Shown: positions 5,781 through 7,651 of the stretch, in pieces
Layout: every line of letters begins with the position of its first letter
Position numbering within the stretch: position 1 is the first letter of the stretch
DNA from: Anaerolineales bacterium
GTDB lineage: Bacteria > Chloroflexota > Anaerolineae > Anaerolineales > E44-bin32
NCBI GenBank assembly: GCA_030668545.1
Contig: DAOUTT010000095.1
Coordinates: forward strand, 1-7,651
Direction of reading: 5' to 3'
DNA length: 7,651 bases
The notes under the pieces: generated by a model
Seen by the model: the letters and a program-made list of their open reading frames with translations, nothing else
Databases searched by the model: none
What the model was told of the DNA's origin: nothing
Program-made: the position numbers and the translations under genes

Positions 5781-7651
5781 TTACCGCTCTTGATAACGAA
5801 GTGTGAGTACTGTTAGATCATCTGATAGATCAGGTTGGCCGCGGAACTGGATCACTCGTTTTACGATGGCATCAACAACATGATTTGCCTCCCAATCATC
5901 GAGACCCAACACGAGATTTCTCAGTCGCGAGAGACCGAATATCCCGCGTTCGCCGCCGTATGCCTCCGTCACGCCATCAGTGTAAAGAACGAGCAATTGT
6001 CCCCGCTTCATTTCGATGACTGAAGATGAATATTCTGCATCAGCTTCCACTCCGAGGACGATCCCATGGTCGCGGATGAGGCTGCCGGCTGATTCCTGTG
6101 TAAAAAGGAGAGGCGGATTATGCCCGGCGTTGGCGTAGACTAATCGACCCAGCTCTGGTTCCCAAATGGTGTAGAAAGCGCTCACGAAGAGGTCGGCATT
6201 GGTTTCAGAAATCAGAAGGTTATTGACCTTCTCGAGCGTAAGGGCGGGGTCAATATGTTCAGGGGCGATCGTGTGGATCAGCGTTTTGCACAGAGCCATG
6301 TAGAGAGCAGCAGGAATTCCCTTATCGGCGACGTCGGCAATCACAATGCCCCACCGCGGACCATTTTCGCCATCTGGCAATGGAATGATATCGAAGAAAT
6401 CACCGCCAACTTCATGCGCAGACTGCCAGTCCACTCCGATCTCCCAGCCGTCCACGTTAGGCAATTCCTTCGGCATGAAGCTGATCTGTATGCTCTTAGC
6501 CATTGCCAATTCTCGTTCAAGTGATTGCTGGTGTGCGGCTTCATCAATCAAGCGCGTGTTTTCAAGGCGTAGGGAAAGCTGGTGGCCAATGCCTGCCAGT
6601 AGTGCCGGAAGTTTGCCTGATAACTTCTGTCCCTTGAGCAAGAGTAACCCGAGGAGTTCCTGGTCGGCGCTCAGGACGAGACAAGAAGCATCATCCGTTG
6701 CGAGGGGTTCCGCTAGAGTTGGCGGGAGAGTTATCTGGAAAGGTTCATGACTCTCGCGATAGGGTGGTGAAATTCCCAAGTCCGACGCGTGGATATGCAG
6801 GTCATGAAGCTTGTAGATATCCGAACGCCGTAATCCGGCAATAGGTCCAATGTACATATCGCCTTGAGAGTCATATGGAAGGAGTAGAATCGTCCAATCT
6901 GTACCGGTGAGCAATGTAGAGAGCTGCAAAACGGCCTGCAAAGCTGACATTGTTTCACCTGGTCGCGCTGCGTGGCGAGCGACTTCGAGTAGCACAGTGG
7001 TAATCCAAGCCTCTTCCTGATGCTGGTTGTAATTCCGGGCTTCGAGAATGGCGAAAGCTAATTGGGTCGTGATCATCTCGATTACGGCGTTGTGGTCAAT
7101 AGGGAGCCGTCTTGAATCGACGCACTGAATGTGAAGCACTCCGAACATTCGGTTGACAACCTTCATAGGGAAAGCATATTCATATGCCGAAGGGATAGAT
7201 GTATCTTCAGTCTGAGCGTCTATATTGGCTGTATTTAGCGGCTCTTCTGATTCTGCAACCTTCTCAATCAGCAAGGATTTCAGTTCGTTCTCATCCGCTT
7301 GACCCTCTTCGTCCTGTGAAGATGCCCTTAAAAGCAACTCTCCGTCGATGATTTCGTGAATCTCTACTTTTTCGTACCCAAGTACCCGCGTGAGCAATGT
7401 CGTGATCCTCGCCAAGCGTAGGGCGATTGGATCGAGTGAGATCAACATCCTTGACATCTCGCGAATGAGCAGCATTTGGATTGACAGCGTTTCAGTTTCT
7501 GATTGTAGAATTAGATTCGTCAGTAGCGGAGCTAGTTGATTGGATATAACGAGCATTAGATCTAAGTCATGCTCTGTGAAGGCATGGCTCCGTCGGCTTT
7601 GGATCGTGAGTGCACCAATAACAAGGTCGCCTGACCCGAGAGGGATGAAGA
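5781..7651 (-). CDS. Multi-GAF SpoIIE/PP2C-type phosphatase, 5'-truncated
   Basis: The frame enters from the window's right edge and ends at TAA (5783-5781), giving 622 visible residues. The ATG at 7556 is internal: the 31 residues before it (including LGSGDLVIGALTI and HAFTEHDLDL) continue the C-terminal half of a GAF domain. In visible numbering the order is GAF end (1-50), a second GAF (about 60-208), a divergent third GAF-like region (about 220-368), a short linker helix, and a SpoIIE/PP2C domain (about 385-622). Metal-binding acidic motifs are intact: GGDFFD at 415-420, ADVADKG at 438-444, TDGVTEA at 557-563 and DD at 610-611, so it should be active. The family dephosphorylates phosphoserine or phosphothreonine, often on anti-sigma antagonists, and GAF domains sense small ligands or mediate dimerisation. 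No membrane segment is visible. It is probably co-transcribed with upp. The true target is unknown. Confidence 0.93.
   Translation of the reverse strand, partial: FIPLGSGDLVIGALTIQSRRSHAFTEHDLDLMLVISNQLAPLLTNLILQSETETLSIQMLLIREMSRMLISLDPIALRLARITTLLTRVLGYEKVEIHEIIDGELLLRASSQDEEGQADENELKSLLIEKVAESEEPLNTANIDAQTEDTSIPSAYEYAFPMKVVNRMFGVLHIQCVDSRRLPIDHNAVIEMITTQLAFAILEARNYNQHQEEAWITTVLLEVARHAARPGETMSALQAVLQLSTLLTGTDWTILLLPYDSQGDMYIGPIAGLRRSDIYKLHDLHIHASDLGISPPYRESHEPFQITLPPTLAEPLATDDASCLVLSADQELLGLLLLKGQKLSGKLPALLAGIGHQLSLRLENTRLIDEAAHQQSLERELAMAKSIQISFMPKELPNVDGWEIGVDWQSAHEVGGDFFDIIPLPDGENGPRWGIVIADVADKGIPAALYMALCKTLIHTIAPEHIDPALTLEKVNNLLISETNADLFVSAFYTIWEPELGRLVYANAGHNPPLLFTQESAGSLIRDHGIVLGVEADAEYSSSVIEMKRGQLLVLYTDGVTEAYGGERGIFGLSRLRNLVLGLDDWEANHVVDAIVKRVIQFRGQPDLSDDLTVLTLRYQER

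Noticed and set aside
7554..7556. ATG at 7556 (minus strand) as the start of the phosphatase
   Set aside because: The same frame continues to the window edge with 31 more residues that fit the end of a GAF domain, so this Met is internal and the gene is truncated by the window.

Overview
The window looks like an ordinary housekeeping stretch of a bacterial chromosome, probably from Chloroflexota (Anaerolineae-like). The basis is circumstantial: a yvcK-type gene directly ahead of gap and pgk, a membrane Ser/Thr kinase with an outer TPR-like domain instead of PASTA repeats, a large multi-GAF PP2C phosphatase, and middling GC. No rRNA or marker gene settles the taxonomy. There is no tRNA, insertion sequence, CRISPR array or other mobile DNA. 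Coding density is high and no gene-free stretch exceeds about 200 bases.

Plus strand, 1-3126: the 3' two-thirds of a YvcK/CofD-like gluconeogenesis factor gene (5' end outside the window), then gap (type I, NAD-type GAPDH) and pgk (phosphoglycerate kinase). The gaps between them are 29 and 58 bases, and a Rho-independent terminator follows pgk. They probably form one operon. The gap-pgk junction holds a strong hairpin and a possible internal promoter, and pgk lacks a Shine-Dalgarno sequence.

Plus strand, 3207-4926: a separate unit with a good sigma70-type promoter, a strong ribosome binding site and a gene for a one-pass membrane Ser/Thr protein kinase. Its predicted order is cytoplasmic kinase domain, one membrane helix, then an external TPR-like region.

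Minus strand, 7651-4937: a two-gene unit reading toward the kinase. A 5'-truncated gene for a tandem-GAF, SpoIIE/PP2C-type phosphatase is followed after 27 bases by upp (uracil phosphoribosyltransferase). It ends in a 9-bp-stem, T8 terminator just beyond the kinase stop codon. Two further hairpins lie in the 200-base convergent gap.

Functionally, GAPDH and PGK catalyse consecutive steps of lower glycolysis and gluconeogenesis, and YvcK homologues are needed for growth on gluconeogenic carbon sources. In Bacillus subtilis YvcK is a substrate of the Ser/Thr kinase PrkC. Finding a Ser/Thr kinase and a PP2C-fold phosphatase within a few kilobases of yvcK-gap-pgk is therefore suggestive, but the direct link here is inference. 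I see no clearly undescribed system; the most interesting points are this kinase/phosphatase neighbourhood and the gap-pgk junction.
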